A stretch of 63,233 nt of DNA from Rhodobium gokarnense (GTDB lineage: Bacteria > Pseudomonadota > Alphaproteobacteria > Rhizobiales > Rhodobiaceae): NCBI RefSeq assembly GCF_025961475.1, contig NZ_JAOQNS010000018.1, positions 1 through 63,233 on the forward strand. The letters run 5' to 3'. The translations under genes and the position numbers were made by a program. The notes below the pieces were generated by a model. The model saw nothing but the letters and a program-made list of their open reading frames with translations, did no database searches and was not told the DNA's origin. The number at the start of each line of letters is the position of its first letter. The first letter of the stretch is position 1. Of this stretch, positions 29,668-41,245 are shown in pieces.

Positions 29668-30147
29668 ATGATCCGTACCCTGTCTTTCGCCCTTGCCGCA
29701 TTGGCGCTCCTTGCCGCCGGCGCGGCCGATGCCCAGCCGCTGCGCGCCCGCATGTGGGAAACGCCGCTCGGCCCCCAGTGCCATCTCGCCAAGGCCGCGG
29801 CCACCGGCAGCAATGCCGAACTGCTTGCCGCCATCGAGGACCTGATGACCGGCGGCGGCTCCAAGGAGGACCTGGAGCGCGCCAAGCAGCCGCTGCTGCG
29901 CCTGTTCCAGTCGCGCCGCCCGGCCGGCGCCAACGTCTACGAGCTCTATTCCTTCTCCGAGGACCTCACCGACACCCTCGTCATCGTCCGCTTCAGCGAC
30001 GGCGTGCGCCTGTTCGTGCATATTTCCGTTGCCAAGGCCCGCGACGGCTGGGGCATCATGGGCCTCGTCTACAACGTCAATTGGGAAACCATCCGCCCGC
30101 GCCTTATCTTACCCCAAAGCCGGCTCGAACCGTCCAAGTGTCCGTAA
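29668..30147 (+). CDS. Exported protein of unknown function, copy 1 of a tandem pair
   Basis: 159 residues from ATG 29668, with a signal peptide ending at AADA-QPL. The mature part is about 135 residues with a helical first half and a beta-rich second half (VYELYSFSEDLTDTLVIVRF...VHISVAKARDGWGIMGLVYNV). I do not recognise the family. The next gene encodes a protein with the same plan and alignable second half, so this is probably an old duplication. A cysteine near the mature N terminus (PQCHLAK) and one at the C terminus (SKCP) could form a disulfide. Confidence 0.75.
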   Translation: MIRTLSFALAALALLAAGAADAQPLRARMWETPLGPQCHLAKAAATGSNAELLAAIEDLMTGGGSKEDLERAKQPLLRLFQSRRPAGANVYELYSFSEDLTDTLVIVRFSDGVRLFVHISVAKARDGWGIMGLVYNVNWETIRPRLILPQSRLEPSKCP

Positions 30148-30217
30148 CGCTCCGGCCGGGCGAAAAGGACGGCGGCCGGTCAATGAAAACCAGAACCGAC
30201 CAGAAGGAACCGACCAG

Positions 30218-30664
30218 ATGAAGAAACGCCTTTCGGCCCTTGCCGCCGCCGCCTTCCTTGCCGTCTCCGCGGCGCCTGCCGCCGCTGCGCCGCTTGACGA
30301 AAGCTGCGCGCTCGTCGATGCCCTCGTTGCCGGCGGTGGTGCCGGCGGCGTCCGCCAGCTCTCCGAGATGGCGCGGAGCTGGAACGAGGCCGACCGGGCA
30401 AAGCTGGAACCGCTGATGCTGCCGGTGCTGGCAAAGTTCAACTATGCCCGCGGCGAGGTCTATTCCATCGCCGCCCTCGGCGATTCGCTGCAGGAGCACC
30501 TCATCGTCATGAACCTCGCCAGCAGCGGCTCGGTCTATATGCGCGTGCTTTACGAGGGCAACGGATCGGGGATTTCCTTCATCAATGTCGACTTCGAGGC
30601 CAAATTCCACGACATCCTGAAGAAGCCGGTCCTGATGGAACCGGTGGAGCTGCCCTGCAACTGA
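30218..30664 (+). CDS. Exported protein of unknown function, copy 2 of a tandem pair
   Basis: 148 residues from ATG 30218, with AAGGAAC upstream. A signal peptide ends near AAAA-PLDESC. The second half (VYSIAALGDSLQEHLIVMNL...VLYEGNGSGISFINVDF) aligns with copy 1. One cysteine sits near the mature N terminus and one at the C terminus (ELPCN), as in copy 1, suggesting a conserved disulfide. The genes are 70 bases apart and probably co-transcribed. dnaK follows but has its own promoter. Confidence 0.75.
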   Translation: MKKRLSALAAAAFLAVSAAPAAAAPLDESCALVDALVAGGGAGGVRQLSEMARSWNEADRAKLEPLMLPVLAKFNYARGEVYSIAALGDSLQEHLIVMNLASSGSVYMRVLYEGNGSGISFINVDFEAKFHDILKKPVLMEPVELPCN

Positions 30665-30736
30665 TCGGGCACCGAGCAGACCGGCGCGCGCCATGCCCCG
30701 CGCCGGCCATCCGGCCGCGCTCCCGAAAGGCCCCGG

Positions 30737-30765
30737 CTTGCGAGGTCGCGGCGCACTCCTTATAT
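30737..30765 (+). promoter_or_regulatory. Sigma-32 (heat-shock) type promoter of dnaK
   Basis: CTTG (30737-30740), an 18-base spacer and CTTATAT (30759-30765) fit the alphaproteobacterial RpoH consensus CTTG-N17/18-CYTATNT. It lies about 130 bases upstream of the dnaK start. Confidence 0.75.
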
Positions 30766-30896
30766 ACGCCACGAAATTGGCCGGACACGGATCCGGCACT
30801 TGCATTTGAACATGGGGATCGGCCGGAGCCGATAGGTTCCGGCGATGAGCGGACGCCTCGTTGAGGGTCCGACCGGTCTGCCGAAAGGAGAAGCAA

Positions 30897-32816
<1,920 letters not shown>

Positions 32817-32855
32817 CCGCCCGGCGGTCGCCAAGCGGACCCCGTGACGACATCG

Positions 32856-32893
32856 CACCTGCCCGCCCGCCTTTTCCGGCCGGCGGGCAGGTG
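32856..32893 (+). terminator. Stem-loop between dnaK and dnaJ
   Basis: CACCTGCCCGCC and GGCGGGCAGGTG form a perfect 12-bp stem with a 14-base loop, 40 bases past the dnaK stop. There is no T run after it. It may reduce read-through into dnaJ or mark an mRNA processing site, giving more DnaK than DnaJ. Confidence 0.55.
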
Positions 32894-33085
32894 TTCTGCG
32901 AAGATACCCGGTAAACCGGCCGGGAGGGACGGCCCGCCCGACGAAGGGCGTCGGCGGTGCGTCAGGGGACCTGCGGCCGCGTGCTCTTGCTTGGCCCGAT
33001 ATGGCCTGACCGTTATAGTCGCTCGCGAACCGGGGCCCGCCCGGGCCGAAATGCACCCGACGAGCGCCGGAAGACAAAGACATAG

Positions 33086-34210
33086 ATGAGCAAGCGAGAT
33101 TATTACGACGTTCTTGGTGTCTCCCGCGGTGCCGACGACAAGGAGCTGAAGAGCGCCTTTCGCAAGCTCGCGATGAAGTTCCATCCCGACCGCAATCCCG
33201 GGGATGACGACGCCGAGCACCGTTTCAAGGAAATCAACGAGGCCTACGAGATCCTCAAGGATCCGGACCGCCGCGCCGCCTATGACCGCTACGGCCATGC
33301 CGCCTTCGAGGGCGGGGCCGGGCCGGGCGGGGCCGGCTTCGGCAACGATTTCGCCTCGGCCATGTCCGACATCTTCGACGAGTTCTTCGGCATGGGCGGC
33401 CGGCGCGGCCGCTCGTCCTCGGCCAGAGGCGCGGACCTGCGCTACAATCTGGAAGTCACCCTGGAAGAGGCCTTTGCCGGCAAGACGGTGGAGATCCGGG
33501 TTCCGACCACGGTGAGCTGCGAGACCTGTTCGGGCTCCGGCGCCAAGCCCGGCACCAGCCCTTCGACCTGCCAGACCTGCGGCGGCACCGGCCGCGTGCG
33601 CGCCACCCAGGGCTTCTTCACCCTGGAGCGCACCTGCGCCTCCTGCCAGGGCCGCGGCGAGGTGATTTCCGACCCCTGCAAGACCTGCGGCGGCGCCGGC
33701 CGCGTCAGCCAGGAGCGCGCGCTGACCGTCAACATTCCCGCCGGCATCGAGGACGGCACCCGCATCCGGCTCGCCGGCGAGGGCGAGGCGGGCGTGCGCG
33801 GCGGGCCGCCGGGCGATCTCTACATCTTCCTGTCGATCCAGCCGCACCCGTTCTTCCAGCGCGACGGCGCCGACATCTTCTGCCGGGTGCCGATCTCCAT
33901 GGTCACCGCCGCCCTTGGCGGCCAGATCGAGGTGCCGGTGATCGACGGCTCCAAGAGCCGCGTCAAGGTTCCCGACGGCACCCAGACCGGCAAGCAGTTC
34001 CGCCTGAAGTCCAAGGGCATGCCGGTGATGCGCTCCAGCCAGCTCGGCGACATGTACATCCAGGTCGTCGTCGAGACGCCGCGCAATCTGAGCCGGCGCC
34101 AGCGTGAGTTGCTCGAAGAATTCGACAAGGAATCCTCCGACGGCAACCACCCGGACTCGGAGGGCTTCTTCTCCAAGGTCAAGGACTTCTTCGACAATCT
34201 GGGGACATAG
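33086..34210 (+). CDS. dnaJ: Co-chaperone DnaJ (Hsp40)
   Basis: 374 residues. DnaJ delivers clients to DnaK and stimulates its ATPase. The J domain has HPD in [12 protein letters not shown] near 33. A Gly/Phe-rich linker follows. Four zinc-binding CxxCxGxG repeats are seen between about 145 and 210 ([32 protein letters not shown]), then the C-terminal client-binding domains. Confidence 0.98.
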   Translation: MSKRDYYDVLGVSRGADDKELKSAFRKLAMKFHPDRNPGDDDAEHRFKEINEAYEILKDPDRRAAYDRYGHAAFEGGAGPGGAGFGNDFASAMSDIFDEFFGMGGRRGRSSSARGADLRYNLEVTLEEAFAGKTVEIRVPTTVSCETCSGSGAKPGTSPSTCQTCGGTGRVRATQGFFTLERTCASCQGRGEVISDPCKTCGGAGRVSQERALTVNIPAGIEDGTRIRLAGEGEAGVRGGPPGDLYIFLSIQPHPFFQRDGADIFCRVPISMVTAALGGQIEVPVIDGSKSRVKVPDGTQTGKQFRLKSKGMPVMRSSQLGDMYIQVVVETPRNLSRRQRELLEEFDKESSDGNHPDSEGFFSKVKDFFDNLGT

Positions 34211-34351
34211 AACCGCCCAGATTTGCCCCGAAATTTGCTTCGAAGAATTGCGTCGAAAGATCGCATGCCGATCCTTTTGCGAAGGGCCGATTCGCCGCCG
34301 CGGCGGACCGGCGCCGGACGCCACAAAGACAACCGCTAAAAGGGCTTCAGG

Positions 34352-34993
34352 ATGGAACCAGCACCCCAGACATCGCGACGCCGCATTGCCGGCCGGGTCT
34401 CGTCGAAGATCCTCGACGAGATGCGGTTCTTCCGCTCCTGGGTCGAAAGCCCCTTGAAGACCGGCGCCGTTAGCCCCTCCGGCCCGGCCCTTGCCGCGAT
34501 GATGGCCCGCCATGCCGAGCCCGACCGGGAAGGCCCGATCGTCGAACTCGGCCCCGGCACCGGCGTCGTCACCGCCGCCCTTGCCAAGCGCGGCATTCCG
34601 CTGCGCCGGCTGGTGCTGGTGGAGTTCAATCCGGCCTTCTGCAAGCTCCTGAAGAAGCGCTTTCCGGGCGCCACGGTGATCGAGGGCGACGCCTATGCGC
34701 TGGGCGACACGCTGAAGGCCGCCCTCGGCGATCGCGCCGAGAAGCCGCTCGCCAGCATCGTTTCTAGCCTGCCGCTGTTCTCCCGTCCGCCCGCCGCCCG
34801 CCGCGACATGGTCGATGTCGGCCTCAAGCTGCTCGCCCCCGGCGCGCCCTTCGTCCAGTTCTCCTACGCCCTGGTGCCGCCGGTGCCGCCCGAGCACGGC
34901 CGTTTCGGCGTCGACAAATCGAGCTGGATCGTCAACAATTTCCCGCCGGCAAGGGTCTGGATCTACCGCCGCAGCGACGCTCCCGCGGCCTGA
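34352..34993 (+). CDS. pmtA: Phospholipid N-methyltransferase (PmtA-like)
   Basis: 213 residues of a class I SAM-dependent methyltransferase. The SAM site is [18 protein letters not shown] near 64-81. The N-terminal [23 protein letters not shown] and the later SSLPLF motif are typical of the short rhizobial/rhodobacterial enzymes that methylate phosphatidylethanolamine toward phosphatidylcholine. KsgA-like rRNA methyltransferases share the fold, but the motif set favours the lipid enzyme. It follows dnaJ after 141 bases. Confidence 0.82.
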   Translation: MEPAPQTSRRRIAGRVSSKILDEMRFFRSWVESPLKTGAVSPSGPALAAMMARHAEPDREGPIVELGPGTGVVTAALAKRGIPLRRLVLVEFNPAFCKLLKKRFPGATVIEGDAYALGDTLKAALGDRAEKPLASIVSSLPLFSRPPAARRDMVDVGLKLLAPGAPFVQFSYALVPPVPPEHGRFGVDKSSWIVNNFPPARVWIYRRSDAPAA

Positions 34994-35039
34994 GACACCG
35001 TCCGCCCGGCGACCTTCACCTGACGAGGAAGCCGGCACC

Positions 35040-35624
35040 GTGGCACATCCGAAAGTCCTTCTCCTCTCCGGCTCGACCCGCAGCGGCTCCTACAATACGA
35101 GGCTGGTCGAGCTCGCCATGAAACGGCTGGCCGAGCGCGACGCCGAACCGACCCGCATCTCCCTCGCCGACTATCCGCTGCCGATCTACAACGCCGACCT
35201 GGAAGCCCGCGGCGCGCCGGAAGAAGCCGTGCGCCTCCACCGCCTGTTCCTCGCCCACCAGGGCATCTTCCTCGCCAGCCCGGAATACAATGCCGGCGTC
35301 TCGCCGCTCCTGAAGAACACGATCGACTGGATCAGCAAGGTCAGCGACGACAAGCACCCCCCGCTCGCCGCCTACCACAACCGCATCTTCGCCGTCTCCG
35401 CCGCCTCGCAGGACACCCATGGCGGCGTCCGCGGCCTGATCTCCTTGCGCCAAATCCTCGAAATCGGCCTCGGCGCCCTCGTCATCCCCGAACAGGTCGC
35501 CGTCCCCCGCGCCGCCGAGGCCTTCACCCCCGACGGCGAACTCACGGACGAACAGGCCGCCGGCTTCTTCGATGCGATGGTCAAACGCCTCGTCGACGAG
35601 GCGAGGCGCTATGCCGCGCCCTGA
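35040..35624 (+). CDS. NADPH-dependent FMN reductase family protein
   Basis: 194 residues from a GTG start at 35040, with GAGGAAG 9 bases upstream. The N-terminal [20 protein letters not shown] is the phosphate-binding loop of the flavodoxin-like NADPH:FMN/quinone reductase family (ChrR, YieF, SsuE type). [20 protein letters not shown] in the middle is a second hallmark. Likely roles are quinone, azo or chromate reduction; the natural substrate is unknown. Confidence 0.9.
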   Translation: MAHPKVLLLSGSTRSGSYNTRLVELAMKRLAERDAEPTRISLADYPLPIYNADLEARGAPEEAVRLHRLFLAHQGIFLASPEYNAGVSPLLKNTIDWISKVSDDKHPPLAAYHNRIFAVSAASQDTHGGVRGLISLRQILEIGLGALVIPEQVAVPRAAEAFTPDGELTDEQAAGFFDAMVKRLVDEARRYAAP

Positions 35625-35689
35625 GCGGTAATGCGGCGCTGCCGGCACCGGGCCGCCGCCTACCGTAGCGTCATCCTCCTCGCAAAAAT

Positions 35690-35717
35690 TTGCATCCGCC
35701 CCCGCGCTGCCTAAATA
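35690..35717 (+). promoter_or_regulatory. Candidate promoter of the hslVU operon
   Basis: TTGCAT (35690-35695), 16 bases, then TAAATA (35712-35717), about 90 bases upstream of the small membrane gene that leads into hslV. It could be sigma-70 or a weak heat-shock type. The -35 lacks the CTTG core. Confidence 0.4.
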
Positions 35718-35808
35718 AGGGCGGCGCGCATCGCGATTCGGTGGGCGCCCCGCGCCGGCTGCGACCGGCGTTCGAAGCGATTTCTTTTTTCGAGTGAAAG
35801 CCTTCCCC

Positions 35809-36012
35809 ATGCCGCTTTTGATCGTTGCCACCGTCAACGCGATCGCCGCGCTCCTTGCCCATGCGATCGCCGGCCGCAAGGGCCGCAACGCCGACGGCTG
35901 GACGTTCGCGACGGCGCTGTTTTTTCCAGCGCTGCTGTTGCTTCTGGTCCTGCCGCAAAAGCCGGCCGTGGACGAGGAGGCCGAAGACCTTGCCCTGGAG
36001 GGCGGAGCATGA
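35809..36012 (+). CDS. Small membrane protein coupled to hslV
   Basis: 67 residues from ATG 35809 (a GTG at 35794 would add five). Two hydrophobic helices (about 2-22 and 36-53) are joined by a basic loop (GRKGRNADG) and end in an acidic tail. Its stop overlaps the hslV start as ATGA, so the two are probably translationally coupled. I do not recognise a family. It may be a membrane partner of the protease or just a small co-transcribed protein. Confidence 0.6.
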   Translation: MPLLIVATVNAIAALLAHAIAGRKGRNADGWTFATALFFPALLLLLVLPQKPAVDEEAEDLALEGGA

Positions 36013-36584
36013 CCCATTTCCAATCTTCGCGTGACGCCGGCGATCCGACCGGCTGGCGCGGCACCACCATTCTCACCGTGCGCAAGGGCGGCCGCGTCGT
36101 CGTTGCCGGCGACGGCCAGGTCAGCCTCGGCCAGACGGTCATCAAGCACACGGCCAAGAAAGTCCGCCCGCTTGCCAAGGGCTCGGTGATCTCCGGCTTT
36201 GCCGGCGCGACGGCCGATGCCTTCACCCTGTTCGAGCGGCTGGAAGCCAAGCTGGAACAGTATCCCGAGCAGCTCATGCGCGCGGCCGTGGAGCTCGCCA
36301 AGGACTGGCGCACCGACCGCTATCTGCGGCGGCTGGAAGCGATGATGATCGTCGCCGACAAGTCGACCACCCTGGTGCTGACCGGCACCGGCGACGTGCT
36401 GGAGCCGGAGGACGGCGTCATGGGCATCGGTTCCGGCGGCAACTACGCGCTCGCCGCCGCCCGCGCGCTCATGGACACCGGTGAGGACGCCGAGGCGATC
36501 GCCCGCAAGGCGATGGCGATCGCAGCAGAGATCTGCGTCTACACCAACGACCGGCTGGTCGTGGAAAGCCTTGATGCGGAATAA
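36009..36584 (+). CDS. hslV: ATP-dependent protease subunit HslV
   Basis: 191 residues. HslV forms the proteolytic double ring of the HslUV (ClpQY) protease. The catalytic N-terminal threonine after processing should be Thr19 in [13 protein letters not shown]. That implies an 18-residue propeptide, longer than in E. coli. [20 protein letters not shown] and the C-terminal [15 protein letters not shown] segment are typical. hslU follows after 47 bases. Confidence 0.97.
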   Translation: MTHFQSSRDAGDPTGWRGTTILTVRKGGRVVVAGDGQVSLGQTVIKHTAKKVRPLAKGSVISGFAGATADAFTLFERLEAKLEQYPEQLMRAAVELAKDWRTDRYLRRLEAMMIVADKSTTLVLTGTGDVLEPEDGVMGIGSGGNYALAAARALMDTGEDAEAIARKAMAIAAEICVYTNDRLVVESLDAE

Positions 36585-36631
36585 AGCGCCCGTCGCCGCG
36601 ACGGTGCCCGCAAGCAGATAACGGAACAGGT

Positions 36632-37936
36632 ATGACCGATTTTTCCCCGCGCGAGATCGTTTCCGAACTCGATCGCTACATCGTCGGCCAGAAGGACGCC
36701 AAGCGCGCCGTGGCCATTGCACTCCGCAACCGCTGGCGCCGCCAGCGCCTGGAAGGTCCGATGAAGGAGGAGGTTCTGCCCAAGAACATCCTGATGATTG
36801 GCCCCACCGGCGTCGGCAAGACCGAGATCTCCCGGCGCCTTGCCCGCCTGGCCGGCGCCCCGTTCATGAAGGTCGAGGCGACCAAGTTCACCGAGGTCGG
36901 CTATGTCGGCCGCGACGTGGAGAGCATCGTGCGCGATCTCGTCGAGGTCGGCATCGGGCTGGTGCGCGAGGCCAAGCGCAAGGGCGTGCACGCCAAGGCC
37001 CATCTGCAGGCCGAGGAGCGGGTCGTCGATGCCCTGGTCGGCCAGAACGCCAGCCAGTCGACCCGCGATGCGTTCCGCACCAAGCTGCGCAATGGCGAGT
37101 TCGACGAGAAGGAAATCGAGATCGAGATCGCCGCGCCCGCCCAGATGCCGTCCTTCGACATGCCCGGCATGCCGGGAGCCAGCATCGGCGTCATGAACCT
37201 CAACGACATCTTCGGCAAGGCCTTCGGCGGCCAGCGCAAGACCGTGCGCACGACGGTGCGCGAAAGCTACGAGCTCCTGATCGCCGAGGAATCGGACAAG
37301 CTGCTCGACGACGACCAGGTCGTCCAGGAGGCGATCCGCGCCGTGGAGAACGACGGCATCGTGTTCCTCGACGAGATCGACAAGATCAGCGCCCGCGAGG
37401 GCCGCTCCGGCGCCGACGTTAGCCGCGAGGGCGTCCAGCGCGACCTGCTGCCGCTGATCGAGGGCACCACCGTCTCCACCAAGCACGGCCCGGTCAAGAC
37501 CGACCACATCCTGTTTATCGCCTCCGGTGCCTTCCACGTCTCCAGCCCGGCCGACCTGCTGCCGGAGCTGCAGGGCCGGCTGCCGATCCGCGTCGAGCTG
37601 AAGCCGCTCGGCAAGGACGATTTCCGCCGCATCCTGACGGAGACCGAGGCCTGCCTGATCAAGCAGTACATCGCCCTGATGCAGACCGAGGAGCTGGAGC
37701 TGGAATTCACCGACGAGGCCATCGACGAGATCGCGACGATCGCCGTCGACATCAACTCCACGGTGGAGAATATCGGCGCAAGGCGCCTGCAGACGGTGAT
37801 GGAGCGGGTGCTCGACGAGATCTCGTTCACCGCGCCGGACAAGGCCGGCCAGACGGTGACCATCGACGCGGACTTCGTGCGCGACAATGTCAGCGACCTT
37901 GCCAAGAACGCCGACCTGTCGCGCTTCATCCTCTGA
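36632..37936 (+). CDS. hslU: ATP-dependent protease ATPase subunit HslU
   Basis: 434 residues of the AAA+ unfoldase that feeds HslV. Features are [17 protein letters not shown] at the N terminus, Walker [16 protein letters not shown] near 54, and Walker [10 protein letters not shown] near 248 after an inserted I domain. The sensor region is in [18 protein letters not shown]. The last residues, LSRFIL, match the C-terminal tail that docks into HslV. Confidence 0.98.
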   Translation: MTDFSPREIVSELDRYIVGQKDAKRAVAIALRNRWRRQRLEGPMKEEVLPKNILMIGPTGVGKTEISRRLARLAGAPFMKVEATKFTEVGYVGRDVESIVRDLVEVGIGLVREAKRKGVHAKAHLQAEERVVDALVGQNASQSTRDAFRTKLRNGEFDEKEIEIEIAAPAQMPSFDMPGMPGASIGVMNLNDIFGKAFGGQRKTVRTTVRESYELLIAEESDKLLDDDQVVQEAIRAVENDGIVFLDEIDKISAREGRSGADVSREGVQRDLLPLIEGTTVSTKHGPVKTDHILFIASGAFHVSSPADLLPELQGRLPIRVELKPLGKDDFRRILTETEACLIKQYIALMQTEELELEFTDEAIDEIATIAVDINSTVENIGARRLQTVMERVLDEISFTAPDKAGQTVTIDADFVRDNVSDLAKNADLSRFIL

Positions 37937-37962
37937 TCCCGAGTTATCCGGCGTATACGTCG

Positions 37963-37996
37963 CGGCCGGTCCCGGGAGTTTTCCTCGGGCCGGCCG
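37963..37996. terminator. Inverted repeat after hslU
   Basis: CGGCCGG (37963-37969) and CCGGCCG (37990-37996) pair, extended inward by CCCG/CGGG with one bulged T. It lies 27 bases past the hslU stop. A run of A, not T, follows on the plus strand, so termination on that strand is uncertain. Confidence 0.4.
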
Positions 37997-38164
37997 AAAA
38001 AATCCATATTTTGTGTAGGAGATTGTGGCGCGGAAGCCGCAAAAGGCCGGTTTCTGTCGTTTTCCTGCAAATGACGCTGGCCCGCTGGCGCGGCAGCGAT
38101 TATGTCAACGGCCATCCGTTCGAATCGCATGCCGGGGCCGCTGGAAGGGCAACGACAGTCGACC

Positions 38165-39217
38165 ATGCTAGCTGCCAGTTACGCACGCTGCCGTAATGCA
38201 ATTGCCGCGCCTGCCGGTCTCCGCCGGCCGGCCGCGCAGGGTGTCGTCGCGGCCGCGCTCCTTGCCCTCCTCATCGGCCTTCTGACCGCGCCCGCGCCGC
38301 TCGCCGCCGCCGGCATTGCCAAGGTGATCCCCGTCCCGCCCGGCAACCGGATGACGGTGCAGCCCGAAGTGCCCGTGGTCGCGCGCAACCGCACCCGCGA
38401 GACCAAGGACACCTTCGAGGGCAAGTACCGGGCGGTCTATGATGCGCTTGAGGACGATCGGGGTCTCATCGAGAAGATCGAGGAAGTGGCGGCGATCTAC
38501 GACATCGATCCGCTGCACATGATCGGCGCCATCGTCGGCGAGCACACCTACAACGTCAACGCCATCGATACGCTCCAGACCTATTACCTGAAGGCGCTGG
38601 AATATGCCGGCACGCGCATCGTCTTTGCCCATGACGGCGAGACCGTGATGGAGTTCGTCGAGCGTCCGGAATTCGACCACTGCAAGACGCTGGAGACCAG
38701 CAACCGGCTGTGGAGCTGCCGCGAGTCGGTCTGGGAAAACCGCTTCCGCGGCCGCATCGTCGACGGCACGCGCTACGACAATGTGCGCTTCGGGCGGGCG
38801 TTCTTCCAGCCGCTGTTCGCCGGCCAGACCTTCGGCCTCGGCCAGCTCAATCCGCTGACCGCCCTGAAGATGAACGACACCGTGGTGAAGATCGGCGGCC
38901 TCGACCGGCTCGATCCGGAAAATGCCCCGGAGGTCTATCGCGCGATCATGGATCCGGACACCTCGCTCCACTATGTGGCCGCGGTGATCAAGGTTTCCAT
39001 CGACTCCTACCGCGAGATCGCCCGCTTCGACATTTCCGGCAATCCTGGCCTGACCGCCACGCTCTACAATGTCGGCAACGCCCCGGAACGGGCCGAGAAG
39101 CTGCGCCGGATCAACGCCCGCCGCGCCAAGGACGGCCGCCGGCCGGTATTCCCGGTGGAGAACTACTACGGCTGGTTGGTCAACGAAAAACTCGACGAAC
39201 TGCGCAAGCTCCTGTAA
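38165..39217 (+). CDS. DUF1402 family exported protein
   Basis: About 350 residues from ATG 38165; in-frame starts at 38102 and 38129 are possible. A long signal or anchor segment (VVAAALLALLIGLLTAPAPLAAA) is followed by a domain found in rhizobia and relatives as DUF1402. HMIGAIVGEHTYNVN and, further on, FGLGQLNPLTALKMND recall the Glu and GLxQ motifs of lytic transglycosylases. A lysozyme-like periplasmic fold is therefore plausible but not proven. It stands between hslU and a stress-protein gene. Confidence 0.8.
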   Translation: MLAASYARCRNAIAAPAGLRRPAAQGVVAAALLALLIGLLTAPAPLAAAGIAKVIPVPPGNRMTVQPEVPVVARNRTRETKDTFEGKYRAVYDALEDDRGLIEKIEEVAAIYDIDPLHMIGAIVGEHTYNVNAIDTLQTYYLKALEYAGTRIVFAHDGETVMEFVERPEFDHCKTLETSNRLWSCRESVWENRFRGRIVDGTRYDNVRFGRAFFQPLFAGQTFGLGQLNPLTALKMNDTVVKIGGLDRLDPENAPEVYRAIMDPDTSLHYVAAVIKVSIDSYREIARFDISGNPGLTATLYNVGNAPERAEKLRRINARRAKDGRRPVFPVENYYGWLVNEKLDELRKLL

Positions 39218-39304
39218 ATCGGTCTGCCGCGGCGGCTCGGGGGACCCAAAGCGCTTTGGCGTCTCCGCCTTGCCGTGCCCGTTAATGAATGGCAGCATGA
39301 GCGC

Positions 39305-39796
39305 ATGATCGAGAGACGCATCCAGGACGAAGGCCACAAGCGCAAATTCATGGTCGTGCTTGACGACACGCCGGAATGCGACCGCGCGGTGATGTTCGCG
39401 GCCAAGCGCGCCGAGCACACCGGCGGGTCGATGCTCATGCTCTATGTCATCGTCCCCGGCGACTTCCAGCACTGGCTGGGGGTCGAAAAGGTGATGCGGG
39501 CCGAGGCCCAGGACGAGGCCGAGGAGGTCATGTCCCGCTATGTCGACCGGGTCCGCGCCACGGCCAGCGTCGAGCCGGAACAGGTCATCCGCGAGGGCGT
39601 GAAGTCGGAAGAGATCCTGAAGCTGATCGAGGAGGACGAGGACATCGCCATCCTCGTTCTGGCCGCCGGCACCGACAAGGAAGGCCCGGGTCCGCTGGTC
39701 ACCTCGTTCGTCACCCGCGGCGGCGGCTCGTTCCCGATTCCGCTGACGATCGTCCCCGGCACGCTCACCGACGAGGAAATCGTCGCCCTCGCCTGA
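39305..39796 (+). CDS. Universal stress protein (UspA) family
   Basis: 163 residues from ATG 39305; a GTG at 39275 would add ten. The core begins FMVVLDDTPECDRAV, followed by MLMLYVIVPGDFQHWLG and ends LTIVPGTL, the alpha/beta UspA fold. The ATP loop G-x2-G-x9-G is not clearly complete (TSFVTRGGGSFPIPL), so it may not bind ATP. Precedes the Nfu gene by 140 bases, suggesting a joint stress or iron-sulfur link. Confidence 0.85.
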   Translation: MIERRIQDEGHKRKFMVVLDDTPECDRAVMFAAKRAEHTGGSMLMLYVIVPGDFQHWLGVEKVMRAEAQDEAEEVMSRYVDRVRATASVEPEQVIREGVKSEEILKLIEEDEDIAILVLAAGTDKEGPGPLVTSFVTRGGGSFPIPLTIVPGTLTDEEIVALA

Positions 39797-39936
39797 TCCC
39801 GGCGCGCGGGACAAAACACCCGCTGTGCACGCACTGTGCACCGCGTTGCCACCTTGATGTCCGGCGCAAAATCTCTAATTCCATATCCAAGGTAAGCAAT
39901 GTTTGCGGGCCCGACGGCCGCAGGGGAAGACCGAAG

Positions 39937-40494
39937 ATGTTCATTCAGACCGAAGCCACACCCAATCCGGCGACCCTCAAATTCCTCCCGGGCAAGCCGG
40001 TTCTTGCCGAAGGCACGCGTGATTTCCGCAAGGATGCCGACGCCTCGGCCTCGCCCCTGGCGATGCGCCTGTTCGGCATTCCCGGCGTCACCGGCGTCTT
40101 CTTCGGCACCGACTTCATCTCCGTCACCAAGCAGGACGGCGACTGGCAGCACCTGAAGCCGGCCGTGCTCGGCGCCATCATGGAGCACTTCGTGACCGGT
40201 GAGCCGGTGATGGCCGAAGACACTGGCGCCGGCGGCACGGGCGAGGAGTTCTACGGCGACCGTGACGCCGACACCGTCGGCATGATCAAGGAGCTGCTGG
40301 AGACGCGCGTGCGCCCGGCCGTTGCCCAGGACGGCGGCGATATCACCTTCAAGGGCTATGACGAAGGCATCGTCTACCTGTCGATGCGCGGCGCCTGCGC
40401 CGGCTGCCCGTCCTCCACGGCAACCCTGAAGCACGGCATCGAGAATCTCCTGAAGCACTTCGTGCCGGAAGTCGTCGAAGTCCGCCAGATCTGA
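39937..40494 (+). CDS. nfuA: Nfu-type iron-sulfur cluster scaffold
   Basis: 185 residues. The N-terminal Nfu domain (MFIQTEATPNPATLKFLPG) is followed by a NifU-like domain. There CAGCPSS (CxxC near 150) binds a [4Fe-4S] cluster for transfer to client proteins. VAQDGGDITFKGY is also typical. The two-domain order matches mitochondrial and alphaproteobacterial Nfu1. A client may be MiaB, encoded downstream. Confidence 0.95.
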   Translation: MFIQTEATPNPATLKFLPGKPVLAEGTRDFRKDADASASPLAMRLFGIPGVTGVFFGTDFISVTKQDGDWQHLKPAVLGAIMEHFVTGEPVMAEDTGAGGTGEEFYGDRDADTVGMIKELLETRVRPAVAQDGGDITFKGYDEGIVYLSMRGACAGCPSSTATLKHGIENLLKHFVPEVVEVRQI

Positions 40495-40630
40495 CCGCCT
40501 TGCCCGGCGCATCGGGCCGGGCAGGCGTCCCACCGAATCGTAAAGGCTTACCGGCGGGTGCTTGCATCGCCCGTCGGCTTCCGCTTTCCTGTCCTCTCCT
40601 CCCGGACCTCCCGAAACAACGGAACATCCC

Positions 40631-41245
40631 ATGCCCACGACTGACTATCAGGCGTTCCACGAACCGCTTGCCGATGCCGCCCTCGACCAGCTCTTCCGCC
40701 AGGCGCGCACCCACAATGGCTGGCAGGATCGCGCCGTCGACGACACCACGCTGCGCGCCCTTGCCGACCTGATGAAATGGGGCCCGACCGCGGCCAACTG
40801 CCTTCCCGCCCGCATCGTCTTCGTCAAGTCCGACGAGGCCAAGGACACGCTCATCCCGCTGATGTCGGACAACAACAAGGCAAAGACCCGCGCCGCGCCG
40901 GTGACCGCGATCGTCGGCTACGACCTGGAATTCTACGAGCACCTGCCGAAGCTGTTCCCCCATGCCGACGCCCGTTCCTGGTTCGCCGGCAACGAGGAGG
41001 CCATCAACGGCACCGCCTTTCGCAACGGCAGCCTCCAGGGCGCCTATATGATCCTTGCCGCCCGCGCCCTCGGCCTCGATGCGGGGCCGATGTCCGGCTT
41101 CGACGAGGAGGGCGTCAACGCCGCCTTCTTTGCCGGCACCAAGGTCCGCGCCAATTTCATCTGCAATCTCGGCTATGGCGATCCGGAGGCCCTCTTCGAC
41201 CGCCTGCCGCGGTTCGAATTCGAGGACTTCTGCAAGATCCTCTGA
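40631..41245 (+). CDS. Nitroreductase family protein, RutE/HadB-like
   Basis: 204 residues of a flavin-dependent nitroreductase-fold enzyme. [21 protein letters not shown] at the N terminus, [17 protein letters not shown] in the middle and [22 protein letters not shown] resemble RutE, the malonic-semialdehyde reductase of the pyrimidine-degrading Rut pathway. No other rut gene is nearby, so it may be a general reductase of this subfamily (often annotated malonic semialdehyde reductase). Confidence 0.88.
   Translation: MPTTDYQAFHEPLADAALDQLFRQARTHNGWQDRAVDDTTLRALADLMKWGPTAANCLPARIVFVKSDEAKDTLIPLMSDNNKAKTRAAPVTAIVGYDLEFYEHLPKLFPHADARSWFAGNEEAINGTAFRNGSLQGAYMILAARALGLDAGPMSGFDEEGVNAAFFAGTKVRANFICNLGYGDPEALFDRLPRFEFEDFCKIL

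Noticed and set aside
37963-37996. Strong terminator of hslU on the plus strand
   Set aside because: The stem is good, but the trailing run is A on the plus strand, so it was kept only as a low-confidence inverted repeat.
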